A DNA stretch of 22,376 nucleotides, taken from Gammaproteobacteria bacterium. GTDB taxonomy: Bacteria; Pseudomonadota; Gammaproteobacteria; Granulosicoccales; Granulosicoccaceae. Shown in pieces: positions 1-6,927 of this stretch; within the stretch, counting starts at the first letter, position 1; the number at the start of each line of letters is the position of its first letter. Below the pieces are notes generated by a model, which searched no databases, was not told where the DNA came from, and was given only the letters and a program-made list of their open reading frames with translations. The stretch is from positions 1-22,376 of the forward strand of contig JAHQVR010000158.1 of NCBI GenBank assembly GCA_019634245.1, in the 5' to 3' direction. The translations under genes were made by a program, and so were the position numbers.

Positions 1-395
1 CTCATGAACAATCGGGCAACCCGTTTCAAGACATTTCATTAAACTTTAAATACTTCTTTGCTCGCAAGGTGATGTTTGTCAAATACGCCTCAGCCTATGT
101 GGTCATGCCGGGGGGGTTTGGCACACTGGATGAATTTGCAGAAATTTTAACGTTGGTTCAAACGGGTAAATCGAAACGCATTCCGATAATTTTGTATGGA
201 TCATCATTCTGGAACGGACTCATCGATTGGTTTCAAGATACGCTCGTGGAGGTCGGAACGATAAGCCCAAAAGATATGGATCTATTCCAGATTACTGACG
301 ACAAACAGTTTGTAGTTGATGCCATATTTGATTTCTACGAAGGTGTGGATATCGACGACATTATTGATAAGTCACAACTAATGATGGATTTATAG
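1..395 (+). CDS. LOG-family nucleotide phosphoribohydrolase, 3' part
   Basis: Partial gene running off the left edge; the reading frame is open from the first full codon at position 3, so the GTG at 69 is internal and not the start. The family (TIGR00730, 'Lonely Guy'/YgdH-like) cleaves nucleoside 5'-monophosphates at the N-glycosidic bond, releasing base and ribose 5-phosphate, in the cytoplasm. Visible evidence is the stretch FARKVMFVKYASAY followed by the hallmark PGGFGTLDE, which carries the catalytic glutamate of the nucleotide-binding loop, then EILTLVQTGK and IPIILYG. About 130 residues are visible and the N-terminal Rossmann half is missing. The C-terminus ends in an acidic tail. The family was once misannotated as lysine decarboxylase, and no decarboxylase activity should be assumed. 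The next plus-strand gene is 372 bp away, so it is probably the last gene of its unit. Confidence 0.93.
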   Translation, partial: HEQSGNPFQDISLNFKYFFARKVMFVKYASAYVVMPGGFGTLDEFAEILTLVQTGKSKRIPIILYGSSFWNGLIDWFQDTLVEVGTISPKDMDLFQITDDKQFVVDAIFDFYEGVDIDDIIDKSQLMMDL

Positions 396-767
396 CTACC
401 GTGGAGCCTGCGCACGCTTGCTTTGGCCAGTGGTTTCGTGACAGGCCGCAAACTCTCTTCGGCTGTAATATTGCGACCTTTGGGTAATTACCGATCCGCA
501 ATTTCGCTGTGTTTGGGCAGCGATGAGCCACTCTAAACGATTGTATTTAAAGAGTTTATTGAACAAACGCAATCAATGCTATTGCTCCGTGTCAGATTCA
601 TGTAATGCGAGTAAGCTAAGATTTCACCCGTAGGCTGTAGCCTTTACTTCAACGGGATGGGGTCCTATCGGTAAAGACGAGGCGAACATGGGCCGTTAAG
701 CTTTTTAATAGCGGCCACTTAAAACACTTCATCACCACGACGGATTGTGGAACATCGAAGACGAGAT
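396..767 (+). other. 372-bp gap with a possibly folded leader
   Basis: No credible gene is present between the LOG gene and the start at 768. The first half shows nothing clear. From about 640 to 720 the plus strand has several complementary segments: AGGCT/AGCCT around 644-655, TTTAC/GTAAA around 653-675, and a stronger hairpin at 691-716. This suggests a structured 5' leader for the secreted protein gene. I could not match it to any riboswitch class known to me; the c-di-GMP class I core in particular is absent. No convincing -35/-10 pair was found. Confidence 0.3.
691..716 (+). other. Hairpin in the leader of the 768 gene
   Basis: GGCCGTTA at 691-698 pairs with TAGCGGCC at 709-716, an 8-bp stem with one G-T wobble. 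The 10-nt loop contains five T residues. There is no T-run after the stem, so it does not look like an ordinary terminator. It lies about 50 nt before the ATG at 768 and could be a leader RNA element or a protein-binding dyad. Confidence 0.4.
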
Positions 768-1142
768 ATGAATCTACGACTCTCGACAATATCAGCCACT
801 TTAATGCTCTCTCTGGGAAGCGCATTGGCTACCGTACCCGACTCCCAAACCATCTCTACTGAGTTAAATGAAGTTCGCACTGGGCAGTTCGATGGTATCG
901 ACTATTTGGATTTATATATCACTCGACATGTGGGTCCTGCGACTTGTAGAAATAATATCGTCAGTATCGATGTCAATCGCTACACGGAAAAAAACCGGGC
1001 GAATATAGAGGTTTTGGCACTTTCTGCGGTGGTTAAATCGGATCAAGTTCTGCTAACCATCCCACTCGCCAGCGATAGTTGTGTCGATGGTAAACCCCTG
1101 GTCAGCGATCTCCAGGTCCTCCCAGAACTCCCCGTCTTCTAA
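768..1142 (+). CDS. Small predicted secreted protein, function unknown
   Basis: A 124-residue protein that I do not recognise. The ATG at 768 is chosen over a GTG at 747 because it gives a textbook signal peptide (MNLRLSTISATLMLSLGSALA, cut after ALA at about residue 21) and has a purine-rich GAAGACGAG just upstream. The mature part is about 100 residues, hydrophilic, with two cysteines (in PATCRNN and SDSCVDG) that could form one disulfide in the periplasm or outside the cell. There are no membrane segments after the signal peptide. The end is rich in proline and leucine (LQVLPELPVF), and the stop codon TAA is followed at once by the first repeat cluster. It stands alone, with gaps of 372 bp on either side. 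The periplasmic or secreted location is inferred from the signal peptide only. Confidence 0.7.
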   Translation: MNLRLSTISATLMLSLGSALATVPDSQTISTELNEVRTGQFDGIDYLDLYITRHVGPATCRNNIVSIDVNRYTEKNRANIEVLALSAVVKSDQVLLTIPLASDSCVDGKPLVSDLQVLPELPVF

Positions 1143-1145
1143 ACC

Positions 1146-1423
1146 GGGTCGGACCTCATCCACCCACACCTTCGGGCCACCCCCTTAATCGGGTCGGACC
1201 ACGAACAGCCTAGTTTGACCATTTCCAAACCACCTCTGCACACTGTATGAGTGGTATCCAGCCTTGGGATAGTGGCCTGGTAGGGTGGTTCCAACTGATT
1301 TAGGCCGAGTAAAAGACCGAATTCTGCGGATACCAACCAATTGGGGAGCGTTCATCGATGTCGGTCGGCAGGTCCGACCCGATGTAAGGTGGGCAACGGC
1401 AGGTCCGACCCGATTTTGGGGGT
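1146..1423. repeat. REP-like repeat cluster 1 (two forward, two reverse copies)
   Basis: The core GGGTCGGACC occurs at 1146-1155 and 1191-1200, and its reverse complement GGTCCGACCC at 1371-1380 and 1402-1411. The match is longer between 1179-1200 and 1402-1423: a 22-bp inverted repeat with two mismatches. The core GGGTC-S-GACC(C) is itself nearly palindromic, and the central G or C sets its direction. A broken half copy (CGGCAGGTC) follows near 1453-1461. The 170 bp between the inner copies show no gene. The layout resembles REP/BIME-type or MITE-like elements. No transposase is present. The cluster fills most of the 372-bp gap between the secreted protein gene and the DUF6502 gene. Confidence 0.75.
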
Positions 1424-1467
1424 AGATCTCAAATTAAGCTGAAGTCGGCGCACGGCAGGTCGCAATA

Positions 1468-1483
1468 TGGGATAATAATCCCA
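1468..1483. promoter_or_regulatory. 16-bp perfect palindrome upstream of the DUF6502 gene
   Basis: TGGGAT-AATA-ATCCCA is a perfect 6-bp inverted repeat with a 4-bp centre, 31 bp before the ATG at 1515. It contains a -10-like GATAAT, and TATAAA follows at 1486-1491, but no good -35 is visible. Because the downstream gene encodes a likely DNA-binding protein, an autoregulatory operator is one possible reading; that is inference. Confidence 0.35.
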
Positions 1484-1514
1484 ACTATAAACCCGGAGCG
1501 ACTGAGCCTCCTAA

Positions 1515-2327
1515 ATGAGCAACGCCCTTCAATCAGCAGTAACTCGTGTGCTATCGCCGCTCGTGCGCTTTTTGTTGCGCCACGGTGTTTCGCATGCCGA
1601 GTTCGCCTCTTGGGCTAAAAAGGCCTATGTTGATGAAGCCAAAGATCATTTTGGGATCGAAGGCAAAAGTCCCACCGTTTCCCGCATAGCAGTAGTGACT
1701 GGCATCAATCGGAAAGAAGTTAAACGGCTACAAGAGCTCCCAGAATTAATCGAACCCGGCGTCAGCAAACATAACCGAGCTGTCCGCGTAGTGACCGGCT
1801 GGCTTCAGGATCAAGAGTACAACGACGCTAATGGGAAGCCCCAAGTTCTGAATTACGGAGATGCAGAGGATTCGTTTAACCAATTAGTAAAACGCTACGG
1901 TGGGGATGTTCCCGCTAAAGCTGTGCTGGATGAACTAGAACGCGTCGGCACGGTGAAAGTGAGTGATACAACTGTCAGGCTGGCCATGCAGGGCTACATA
2001 CCGCACAAAAGCCAAGATGCCATGCTGGATGTATTCGCTACAAGCGCAAAGGATTTACTAGAAACTCTAGAACATAATCTTAATGAGAACTCACACAAAC
2101 GCTTGCAAATGAGCGTGGCCTACGATGATGTCACTCAGGCAGGTGTTACAGCGTTCAAAAAAATCAGCAGTGAAAAAGCAATGACACTACTTCGTGAACT
2201 CGATAAAGAACTCTCTGTTTACGATCGAGGTGCTAACACCAAACTGAAAGACGATGGTGGTCATCGAATTGGTCTGGGTGTCTATTTGATCGAAGAGTCA
2301 GCGGAAACCAACGATGAAACGGATTAA
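1515..2327 (+). CDS. DUF6502 family protein, probable DNA-binding regulator
   Basis: A 270-residue soluble protein matching the DUF6502 family from memory: an N-terminal helix LVRFLLRHGVSHAEFASWAKKAYVD region, then SRIAVVTGINRKEVKRL (about residues 56-72), which reads like a helix-turn-helix or winged-helix segment, then LVKRYGGDVPAKAVLDELERVGTV (about 123-146), typical of the family middle. The C-terminus is acidic. It has no signal peptide or membrane segment, so it is cytoplasmic. The start ATG gives the family's usual N-terminus; the ribosome binding site is weak (GGAG about 15 nt upstream). The gene overlaps the following lipoprotein gene by 14 bp, which suggests translational coupling. 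A role as regulator of the operon is inferred from the HTH-like segment and position; the family has no established function that I know of. Confidence 0.8.
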   Translation: MSNALQSAVTRVLSPLVRFLLRHGVSHAEFASWAKKAYVDEAKDHFGIEGKSPTVSRIAVVTGINRKEVKRLQELPELIEPGVSKHNRAVRVVTGWLQDQEYNDANGKPQVLNYGDAEDSFNQLVKRYGGDVPAKAVLDELERVGTVKVSDTTVRLAMQGYIPHKSQDAMLDVFATSAKDLLETLEHNLNENSHKRLQMSVAYDDVTQAGVTAFKKISSEKAMTLLRELDKELSVYDRGANTKLKDDGGHRIGLGVYLIEESAETNDETD

Positions 2328-3279
2328 ACAAGCTAGGAAAATTCTGCTCGCCATCTGGCTCAGCTCGACGGTGTTTGTATTGATAGGCTGTGATGGCGGC
2401 ATCTTCGGCACCGGCGATGGCGGGATCGAAGAAGGCTCAATGCCTGAAAATGGTGGATCTGATATAAGCGATTCTGGTACGACCTCCGGAGCAGGTGATT
2501 CAGACACAACTGGCGGTAGTGATGGAAGCGATGGCACCGATGCAGGTGCTGGTGGCGGCACTGACGGTGGAACCGATGCAGGAACGAGCGATGGAAGCTC
2601 CGCCACGACGCCCCAGCCCATTGCCTTCACCAATGACTTGGTCGCAACGAGTCGAACCGATGCACTAATCACTATTGTGAACGTAAGCACTATCAACACC
2701 AGCGTTCTTGAACTGGACACACAGGGCCTGCCAAGCACGCTTGCTTTAGTGCCAACAAACACCAGCACTGACCACTTCTCCTTGGACCCAGCCCAATCTC
2801 ATCAGATTGATTATCTGAATGCGGATTCTTCCACTACTGATGTATTCTTCACTCTCAGTCCCGTGCTGGTATCAGCAGGGACGGTATCCACTTTTATAGT
2901 TCGAGGGAATGCAGAGCGATATGAAGTATTGCCTTTGGCTACTGAAACCACAGCGAATGACGCAACACTTGCGCGCATTCGCTTGATTTTTGCCGCTAAC
3001 ATAGACAATCCTGATGCAGCCGGGAACATTAGATTGGGAAGTTCGGGTACAAACCCTGGTGGCGGTGAACATACCTTCACTGGTATTTCATACAACAATC
3101 CGATCGGCAACTATATTGAATTGCCAGCCGGTGACTACGAACTGAGTGACAGCGCCAGCCGCTTTGAAATTCAACCAATTTCGTTTACCGGTGGTACCAG
3201 TACGACGATAATCGTGACTGACAACCTCGAAACACCGCTGTTGATTGAAGACGATAGTACTATCACACTCAGTCCGTGA
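2314..3279 (+). CDS. Lipoprotein with low-complexity linker and beta-rich C-terminus
   Basis: A 321-residue predicted lipoprotein. A basic start (MKRIKQARK), a hydrophobic stretch and the lipobox VLIG-C with cysteine 26 are plain. Asp follows the cysteine; in enterobacteria Asp at +2 means retention in the inner membrane, but that rule does not hold everywhere. The mature start CDGGIFGTGDGG resembles the C-GGI-GTG start of DUF5666-type lipoproteins. Residues about 40-100 are a Gly/Ser/Asp/Thr-rich linker encoded by imperfect DNA repeats (GATGGAAGC and ACCGATGCAGG each occur twice). The rest, with ITIVNVST and ARIRLIFAANID, is likely two beta-sandwich units weakly like DUF4397; that assignment is uncertain. 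The start overlaps the DUF6502 gene by 14 bp, and the flavodoxin-like gene begins within a few bases of its stop, so the three are probably co-translated. Confidence 0.75.
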   Translation: MKRIKQARKILLAIWLSSTVFVLIGCDGGIFGTGDGGIEEGSMPENGGSDISDSGTTSGAGDSDTTGGSDGSDGTDAGAGGGTDGGTDAGTSDGSSATTPQPIAFTNDLVATSRTDALITIVNVSTINTSVLELDTQGLPSTLALVPTNTSTDHFSLDPAQSHQIDYLNADSSTTDVFFTLSPVLVSAGTVSTFIVRGNAERYEVLPLATETTANDATLARIRLIFAANIDNPDAAGNIRLGSSGTNPGGGEHTFTGISYNNPIGNYIELPAGDYELSDSASRFEIQPISFTGGTSTTIIVTDNLETPLLIEDDSTITLSP

Positions 3280-3285
3280 GTGAGC

Positions 3286-3750
3286 ATGTCTAAAAATCTA
3301 TTGATAGTCTGTAACACCCCTTCCCCGAATACGCGTGCATTGGCTGAAGCGTCAGTTGAGGGCGCAAATCACGATGAGATCACGAACGTCGCCGTCGTCT
3401 TCAAGCAGCCGCTGGAGGCAGTAGCCGAAGATGTACTCAACGCCGACGGCATCCTTGTCGGCACAACTGAAAATTTTGGCTATATGAGTGGCCTAATCAA
3501 AGATTTTTTTGAGCGCATCTACTACCCCTGTTTGGAGAAAACTCAGGGCAAACCCTGCGCCGTTTATATTCGTGCCGGATTGGATGGTACAGGCACCCAA
3601 GTCGCCATCGAAAAAATCATTACTGGTCTTCGCTGGAAATCCGTACAGCCTGCGTTGATTTTAAAAGGCGATCATCAACCGGACTTTGTGAGACAGACTC
3701 GGGAATTGGGCCAAACTATCGCCGCAGGCCTGGATGCTGATATATTCTAA
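3286..3750 (+). CDS. Flavodoxin-like FMN-binding protein
   Basis: A 154-residue cytoplasmic flavodoxin-fold protein. The N-terminus has a first beta strand and phosphate loop (NLLIVCNTPSPNTRALAEA), then DGILVGTTENFGYMSGLIKDFFERIY, where the GT-ENFG-MSG segment is the usual loop around the isoalloxazine ring in NAD(P)H-dependent FMN reductases and flavodoxin-family proteins, then KPCAVYIRAGLDG. It probably carries FMN and passes electrons or reduces a small molecule; the partner is unknown. Two starts are possible, GTG at 3280 directly after the lipoprotein stop or ATG at 3286; I prefer the ATG because it puts the first strand at the family's usual distance from the N-terminus. It follows the lipoprotein gene with almost no gap. 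Confidence 0.85.
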   Translation: MSKNLLIVCNTPSPNTRALAEASVEGANHDEITNVAVVFKQPLEAVAEDVLNADGILVGTTENFGYMSGLIKDFFERIYYPCLEKTQGKPCAVYIRAGLDGTGTQVAIEKIITGLRWKSVQPALILKGDHQPDFVRQTRELGQTIAAGLDADIF

Positions 3751-3821
3751 CTAATCAGCCACCGAAGAAGATTCATCAACGGTCGGCCTTAACTGTCTAA
3801 ACAATGACGAGGTGAAACCGT

Positions 3822-5363
3822 TTGGCTAATCCACTTTGGGATGCTATCGCGGCAGGCCAGCCCAACCCAGAACACACGCTGGTAAAATTTGCAGACGAAA
3901 CCACGCTCACCGCCGCGGAGTTTTTTAGCCTTTCTGCGCAACTAGCACACGTGCTGACACACTGTGGTGTTCAACCTGGCGATCGAGTAGCCGTACAAGT
4001 GCCAAAAAGTATCGAAGCTCTGGCACTGTACATAGCATGTGTCAGATCAGGCGCTGTCTTTCTGCCACTCAACACCGCTTACACCTCCGCAGAATTAGAG
4101 TATTTCATTGGCGATGCAACCCCCAGCCTTTTAGTGATGAATCCAGCAGACGCCGAACAAGGTAAATCTCTTGCCGAGTCTGTTGATGCAGAAATTCATA
4201 CGCTGGGGGACAACCACAATGGTTCTTTGATGGACTTAGCTGAAAAACAATCCACTGAGTACAAAACGGTTGATAGAGACGCTACCGACCTAGCAGCCAT
4301 TCTCTATACCTCAGGTACCACGGGGCGCTCGAAAGGTGCCATGTTATCTCAGCATAATTTGCTATCAAACACATTGTCGTTGGTAGAAGCCTGGCAATTT
4401 ACTGAATCCGACGTGTTATTACATGCCTTGCCAATTTTTCATACTCACGGTTTGTTTGTCGCCAGCAATACAGTATTCATCAGTGGTGCGTCCATGCTGT
4501 TCGTGCCTAAGTTTGATATCGATGAAATGATTACTCTTTTGCCTAAAGTGACTTCGTTGATGGGTGTACCCACCTTTTATACCCGACTTCTCAACGACAA
4601 ACGATTTACCAAAGACCTTGCATCCAATATGCGGCTCTTTATTTCCGGGAGTGCACCTCTACTTGCTGAAACTCATGTCGAGTTTGAGGAACGTACCGGA
4701 CACCGTATTCTTGAACGGTATGGTATGACTGAAACCAATATGAACACCTCAAATCCCTATGAAGGTTCGCGTATTGCTGGCACCGTTGGGGTTGCATTAC
4801 CGCAAGTGCAAATACGAATCATGAACTCCGAAACATCTGAACCATGCCCGGTGGGTGAAGTGGGAATGCTGGAGGTCAAAGGCCCTAACGTGTTCTCTGG
4901 TTATTGGAAGATGCCTGAGAAAACCAAAGAGGAGTTTACAGATGATGGCTTTTTCATCACCGGTGACTTAGCCATGATGGACGAGAACAACTATGTGACC
5001 ATCGTCGGCCGAGGCAAGGATTTAATTATCACAGGTGGTTTTAATGTTTACCCAAAAGAAATTGAGCTTGTATTAGATGAGTGTGAAGGCGTGGTGGAAT
5101 CTGCAGTAGTCGGTGCTAAACACCCGGATTTCGGTGAAGCGGTCGTGGCATTTGTGGTGGACGGTCACAGTTCGAACCAACCTGAACCCTATGCAGTCAA
5201 TCCAGAGTTCGAGGCAAATTTGATACAGCAAGCGAATGATAAATTGGCAAAATTCAAACAACCTAAGCGCATCTTGTTCGTATCTGAACTACCCAGAAAC
5301 ACCATGGGCAAGGTGCAAAAGAATGAATTGAGACAAAGAACAGAAAGCCTATTCAACCATTAA
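3822..5363 (+). CDS. matB: Malonyl-CoA synthetase (malonate--CoA ligase)
   Basis: A 513-residue acyl-adenylate-forming enzyme that makes malonyl-CoA from malonate, CoA and ATP in the cytoplasm. Visible motifs: the phosphate-binding YTSGTTGRSKG (162-172); FHTHGLF (206-212); YGMTETNMNTSNPYEG (300-314), which is characteristic of MatB rather than of general acyl-CoA synthetases; the hinge region GDLAMMD...GRGKDLIITGGFNVYP (about 381-411); and the C-terminal PRNTMGKVQK with catalytic Lys near 497. Length fits the family. The start is TTG at 3822, supported by GAGG about 9 nt upstream; no in-frame ATG or GTG fits. It lies 71 bp after the flavodoxin-like gene. No malonyl-CoA decarboxylase, malonate decarboxylase or malonate transporter is nearby, so its malonate source is not shown by context; salvage of malonate into fatty acid precursors is a reasonable inference. 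Confidence 0.9.
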   Translation: MANPLWDAIAAGQPNPEHTLVKFADETTLTAAEFFSLSAQLAHVLTHCGVQPGDRVAVQVPKSIEALALYIACVRSGAVFLPLNTAYTSAELEYFIGDATPSLLVMNPADAEQGKSLAESVDAEIHTLGDNHNGSLMDLAEKQSTEYKTVDRDATDLAAILYTSGTTGRSKGAMLSQHNLLSNTLSLVEAWQFTESDVLLHALPIFHTHGLFVASNTVFISGASMLFVPKFDIDEMITLLPKVTSLMGVPTFYTRLLNDKRFTKDLASNMRLFISGSAPLLAETHVEFEERTGHRILERYGMTETNMNTSNPYEGSRIAGTVGVALPQVQIRIMNSETSEPCPVGEVGMLEVKGPNVFSGYWKMPEKTKEEFTDDGFFITGDLAMMDENNYVTIVGRGKDLIITGGFNVYPKEIELVLDECEGVVESAVVGAKHPDFGEAVVAFVVDGHSSNQPEPYAVNPEFEANLIQQANDKLAKFKQPKRILFVSELPRNTMGKVQKNELRQRTESLFNH

Positions 5364-5384
5364 AAACTGGCACCGAAGTGCCAG
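5362..5384 (-). terminator. Intrinsic terminator for the minus strand, UUCG loop
   Basis: Perfect 7-bp stem CTGGCAC (5367-5373) / GTGCCAG (5378-5384). Read on the minus strand it is CTGGCAC-TTCG-GTGCCAG followed by TTTTTA, a classic UUCG-capped terminator. It lies about 65 bp beyond the stop of the DUF1203 gene and directly behind the stop of matB. On the plus strand the loop is CGAA and the nearest T-run is about 14 nt downstream (5401-5406), so termination of matB transcription would be weaker. Confidence 0.75.
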
Positions 5385-5450
5385 GAAAGAATAAAGAGAA
5401 TTTTTTCAAAAGTGTCTAGTTCCTAAGGATCACTCTATTAATACCCAGGC

Positions 5451-5918
5451 TCACACTCGTACCACCTTGGCGTGATAGCAGCCTTCTTTAGCACTATGAA
5501 GGTGTACATATTCTATTTCTGGAACAGCAAGCAAGGCTCTCATTTTCGTTTCTAAATCCACACCTGCAACAATGTCTGCACTTTGTAACCTATGGTTCTG
5601 AGAAAAACCTCGAATCGCCAATATGCGACGCGAAAGATTTTCGGGCAGCGTATTCTTTGGCAGTTGTGCCTCGGTCGCCAGTTCACGTATGTAGATAGCA
5701 TATCTCGCTTGGTAGGGAGACTGCTCATCCAAATGCGGGTGATTGAGTAATATAACGGTTTCACCAGGATCTGCATCTTGCAGCGAGACTCGACACGGTA
5801 CGCTATTCGGCGTCTCTACGACCGATCGTTCAGCGTTGCGCTGAGCTAGCTCACCGTCTGTCATATCAAAAAAGTGCTGATATTTGGCTTTGGGTAAGGC
5901 ATGTATTTGATAGTTCAT
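5451..5918 (-). CDS. DUF1203 family protein
   Basis: A 155-residue cytoplasmic protein of the DUF1203 family, whose function is not established to my knowledge. Recognisable family segments are CRVSLQDADPGETVILLNH, YQARYAIYIRE, a middle LSRRILAIRGFS, and a C-terminus with VPEIEYVHLHSAKEGCYHAKVVRV, in which the H-H-K-GC pattern is typical. The reading frame is open further upstream to 5954, but ATG at 5918 is preferred: it is preceded on the minus strand by AAGGAAC with about 8-nt spacing and gives the family N-terminus MNYQIHALP. It follows the DMT transporter gene in the same direction with an 81-bp gap, and the UUCG terminator ends the unit downstream. Confidence 0.85.
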   Translation of the reverse strand: MNYQIHALPKAKYQHFFDMTDGELAQRNAERSVVETPNSVPCRVSLQDADPGETVILLNHPHLDEQSPYQARYAIYIRELATEAQLPKNTLPENLSRRILAIRGFSQNHRLQSADIVAGVDLETKMRALLAVPEIEYVHLHSAKEGCYHAKVVRV

Positions 5919-5999
5919 AGCGAGTGTTCCTTGTGTATGCCAAACCATTATCAACCAGCAAATAATTGAAAACGTCTCGTTTCTGGTTATCTCAGTAGA

Positions 6000-6881
6000 T
6001 TATTCTTTAACTTTTGTACTCTCCCTCCAGGCTAAGAATATCGCTCCAATCACTATAATCAACGCACCTATGGCACCCCATGCATCAGGAGCATCACCAA
6101 AAACAACAAAATCCAGGATACCGGCAAAAATAAGAGTTGAATACATAAAGGGTACGACAAAACTTGCGTCGCCTTGCTTCATGCTAGACAAAAAGAACAC
6201 CTGTGCTGCGGCCATCGAAAATCCAACCAATACCAAAAACAACCACTGCATTGGCGTGGGCCAAACCCAAACCCACACAGCGGCGAACACCGCAATCACA
6301 AGCCCAATACTGTTATTGATAAAAAGAATCTGTAGCATTCGCTCCAAAGCGGTTATTTTTTTTATAAACATTGATTCGAAACCACTGGCAACCGCCGCCA
6401 CCAAGGCAATCAATGCCGCCGGCTGAAACGCCGACGTGCCTGGTCTGAGTAGTAACAATGCCCCCAGGAGCATGATACCCACGGCACTTTTTCTAACCCA
6501 GCCAACGCGTTCTCCAAGAAACAGTGCCGCGAGTATCAATGTGACGACAGGAGTTAAAAAACTAATGGCGGTGGCATCGGATAGCGCCATTAAAGAACTT
6601 GCCCAAAACAGACACGTCACGGTCAGCCAGCCAAATAAAGTACGCATAAAATGTAGGGGCCAATGGATCGTGTCAAACGACCTACGCCGCAGAAGAATCA
6701 CAATCATCCAAATACACCAAGCGACAATAAATCTAGCCGCTGTAATTTGTAGTGGGTGTATTCCAGATTCACCCATAAACTCAAAACGACCGGCTACCCC
6801 TTTGGCGAAAAACGTAGACAGGGCAATAAATACGCTGGCCATCACCATAACCAGGCCAGCGTGTATCGGAGAAGCTGTCAA
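6000..6881 (-). CDS. DMT-superfamily transporter (two EamA domains)
   Basis: A 293-residue inner-membrane protein of the drug/metabolite transporter superfamily. About ten hydrophobic segments fall into two EamA halves: the first contains LQITAARFIVAW (about 45-56) and ends with LTPVVTLILAALFLGERVGWVRKSAVGIMLLGALLLL, the second repeats the pattern and ends with VVFGDAPDAWGAIGALIIVIGAIFLAW. The GERV/FGD positions are the usual end of the fourth helix of each half. The substrate cannot be told from sequence; relatives export amino acids or metabolites. The start is TTG at 6881, as no in-frame ATG or GTG lies between it and the upstream stop; an ATG at residue 12 is possible but would trim the first helix. 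It lies 46 bp after uvrD in the same direction. Confidence 0.87.
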   Translation of the reverse strand: MTASPIHAGLVMVMASVFIALSTFFAKGVAGRFEFMGESGIHPLQITAARFIVAWCIWMIVILLRRRSFDTIHWPLHFMRTLFGWLTVTCLFWASSLMALSDATAISFLTPVVTLILAALFLGERVGWVRKSAVGIMLLGALLLLRPGTSAFQPAALIALVAAVASGFESMFIKKITALERMLQILFINNSIGLVIAVFAAVWVWVWPTPMQWLFLVLVGFSMAAAQVFFLSSMKQGDASFVVPFMYSTLIFAGILDFVVFGDAPDAWGAIGALIIVIGAIFLAWRESTKVKE

Positions 6882-6900
6882 TGCATGATCATCAGAAGGG

Positions 6901-6922
6901 ACTCAATCTAGATGATTCGAGT
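6901..6922. terminator. Hairpin just after the uvrD stop, possible weak terminator
   Basis: ACTCAATC (6901-6908) pairs with GATT-C-GAGT (6914-6922) with one bulged base and a 5-nt loop. On the minus strand it follows the uvrD stop by 5 nt but lacks a T-run; on the plus strand TTTTT follows at 6925-6929, where no plus-strand gene ends. It may protect the uvrD 3' end or partly separate uvrD from the transporter gene. Confidence 0.3.
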
Positions 6923-6927
6923 TATTT

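Noticed and set aside
69..395. LOG gene starting at GTG 69
   Set aside because: The frame continues upstream to the window edge with conserved family residues (GNPFQDISLNFKYFFARK), so 69 is internal.
600..720. c-di-GMP (GEMM) riboswitch in the leader before 768
   Set aside because: The conserved class I core segments are absent and the stems do not fit the known fold; kept only as an unassigned structured region.
1139..1336. 65-residue minus-strand reading frame in repeat cluster 1
   Set aside because: It lies wholly in the repeat region, has no ribosome binding site, and its composition follows the repeat, not a protein family.
1201..1370. Remnant of a transposase gene between the inner repeat copies
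   Set aside because: No frame of useful length and no recognisable Y1 or DDE transposase motif in any frame.
2298..2768. 156-residue minus-strand reading frame rich in Pro, Ser and Val
   Set aside because: It is the shadow of the lipoprotein's Gly/Ser/Asp-rich linker; low complexity in one strand gives Pro/Ser/Val-rich frames in the other.
6070..6888. Two plus-strand frames of 118 and 150 residues
   Set aside because: Both mirror the DMT transporter gene; they show no family features, while the minus strand has clear EamA domains.
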